Assembly (NCBI GenBank): GCA_030642185.1
Contig: DAOWOG010000003.1
Span: forward strand, 1-15,266
DNA length: 15,266 nt
DNA from: Helicobacteraceae bacterium
GTDB taxonomy: Bacteria; Campylobacterota; Campylobacteria; Campylobacterales; Sulfurimonadaceae
Direction: 5' to 3'
The translations under genes were made by a program, and so were the position numbers. The first letter of the stretch is position 1, and each line of letters opens with the position of its first letter. The notes under the pieces are model-generated. The model searched no databases, was not told the DNA's origin, and saw nothing but the letters and a program-made list of their open reading frames with translations. Below are positions 15,262-15,266 of the stretch, piece after piece.

Positions 15262-15266
15262 TTAAC

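Noticed and set aside
15165..15266. A possible integron attC site formed by the GTTAGTC and CATTAAC segments and the palindromes.
   Set aside because: The core-site consensus (GTTRRRY/RYYYAAC) is not met at either end, and no integrase or gene-cassette pattern is visible.

Overview
The window looks like a chromosomal segment of a Campylobacterota (epsilonproteobacterial) bacterium, possibly a Sulfurovum/Sulfurimonas-type relative. The main reason is gene order. Reading leftwards, rplY, pth, an LptF/LptG permease, lysA, a HAD hydrolase, pheA, hisC, a FliF/FliG-derived gene and dxs follow the order I remember for the Campylobacter jejuni Cj0311-Cj0321 block. All recognised genes are on the minus strand, so transcription runs from high to low coordinates.

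Right edge (about 14.77-15.27 kb): a small antitoxin-like gene preceded by a hairpin. It is followed by what I read as the decayed remains of a PIN-domain (VapC-type) toxin. Next (11.16-14.74 kb) comes a tight three-gene unit with 4-base overlaps: a compact adenylate-forming acyl/aryl-CoA ligase, an exported serine hydrolase of the beta-lactamase fold, and a FabF-type ketoacyl synthase. Then (8.87-11.06 kb) tal (transaldolase) runs into a PilT/PilU-type pilus retraction ATPase with a one-base stop/start overlap. From 6.6 to 8.8 kb, rplY, pth and the LPS-export permease follow a good sigma70-type -10 box.

The left 6.5 kb is one apparent operon with its own promoter: lysA (lysine), a HAD protein, pheA and hisC (aromatic amino acids/histidine), the FliF/FliG chimera, and dxs (isoprenoid precursors, cut by the window edge). 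lysA, the HAD gene, pheA and hisC overlap by 4 bases each, so their translation is probably coupled.

The most striking feature is the 548-codon gene at 694-2340. In flagellated relatives this slot holds separate fliF, fliG and fliH. Here one gene encodes the FliF N-terminal membrane helix and first ring-building domain, a second membrane helix, a FliF-like C-terminal FliG-binding segment, and an essentially full-length FliG, all in frame. The central FliF ring domains and fliH are gone, and most of the charged torque residues of FliG are substituted. This looks like a flagellar basal-body relic, or a repurposed membrane-anchored FliG, kept inside a housekeeping operon. No rRNA, tRNA, CRISPR array or complete insertion sequence was seen.
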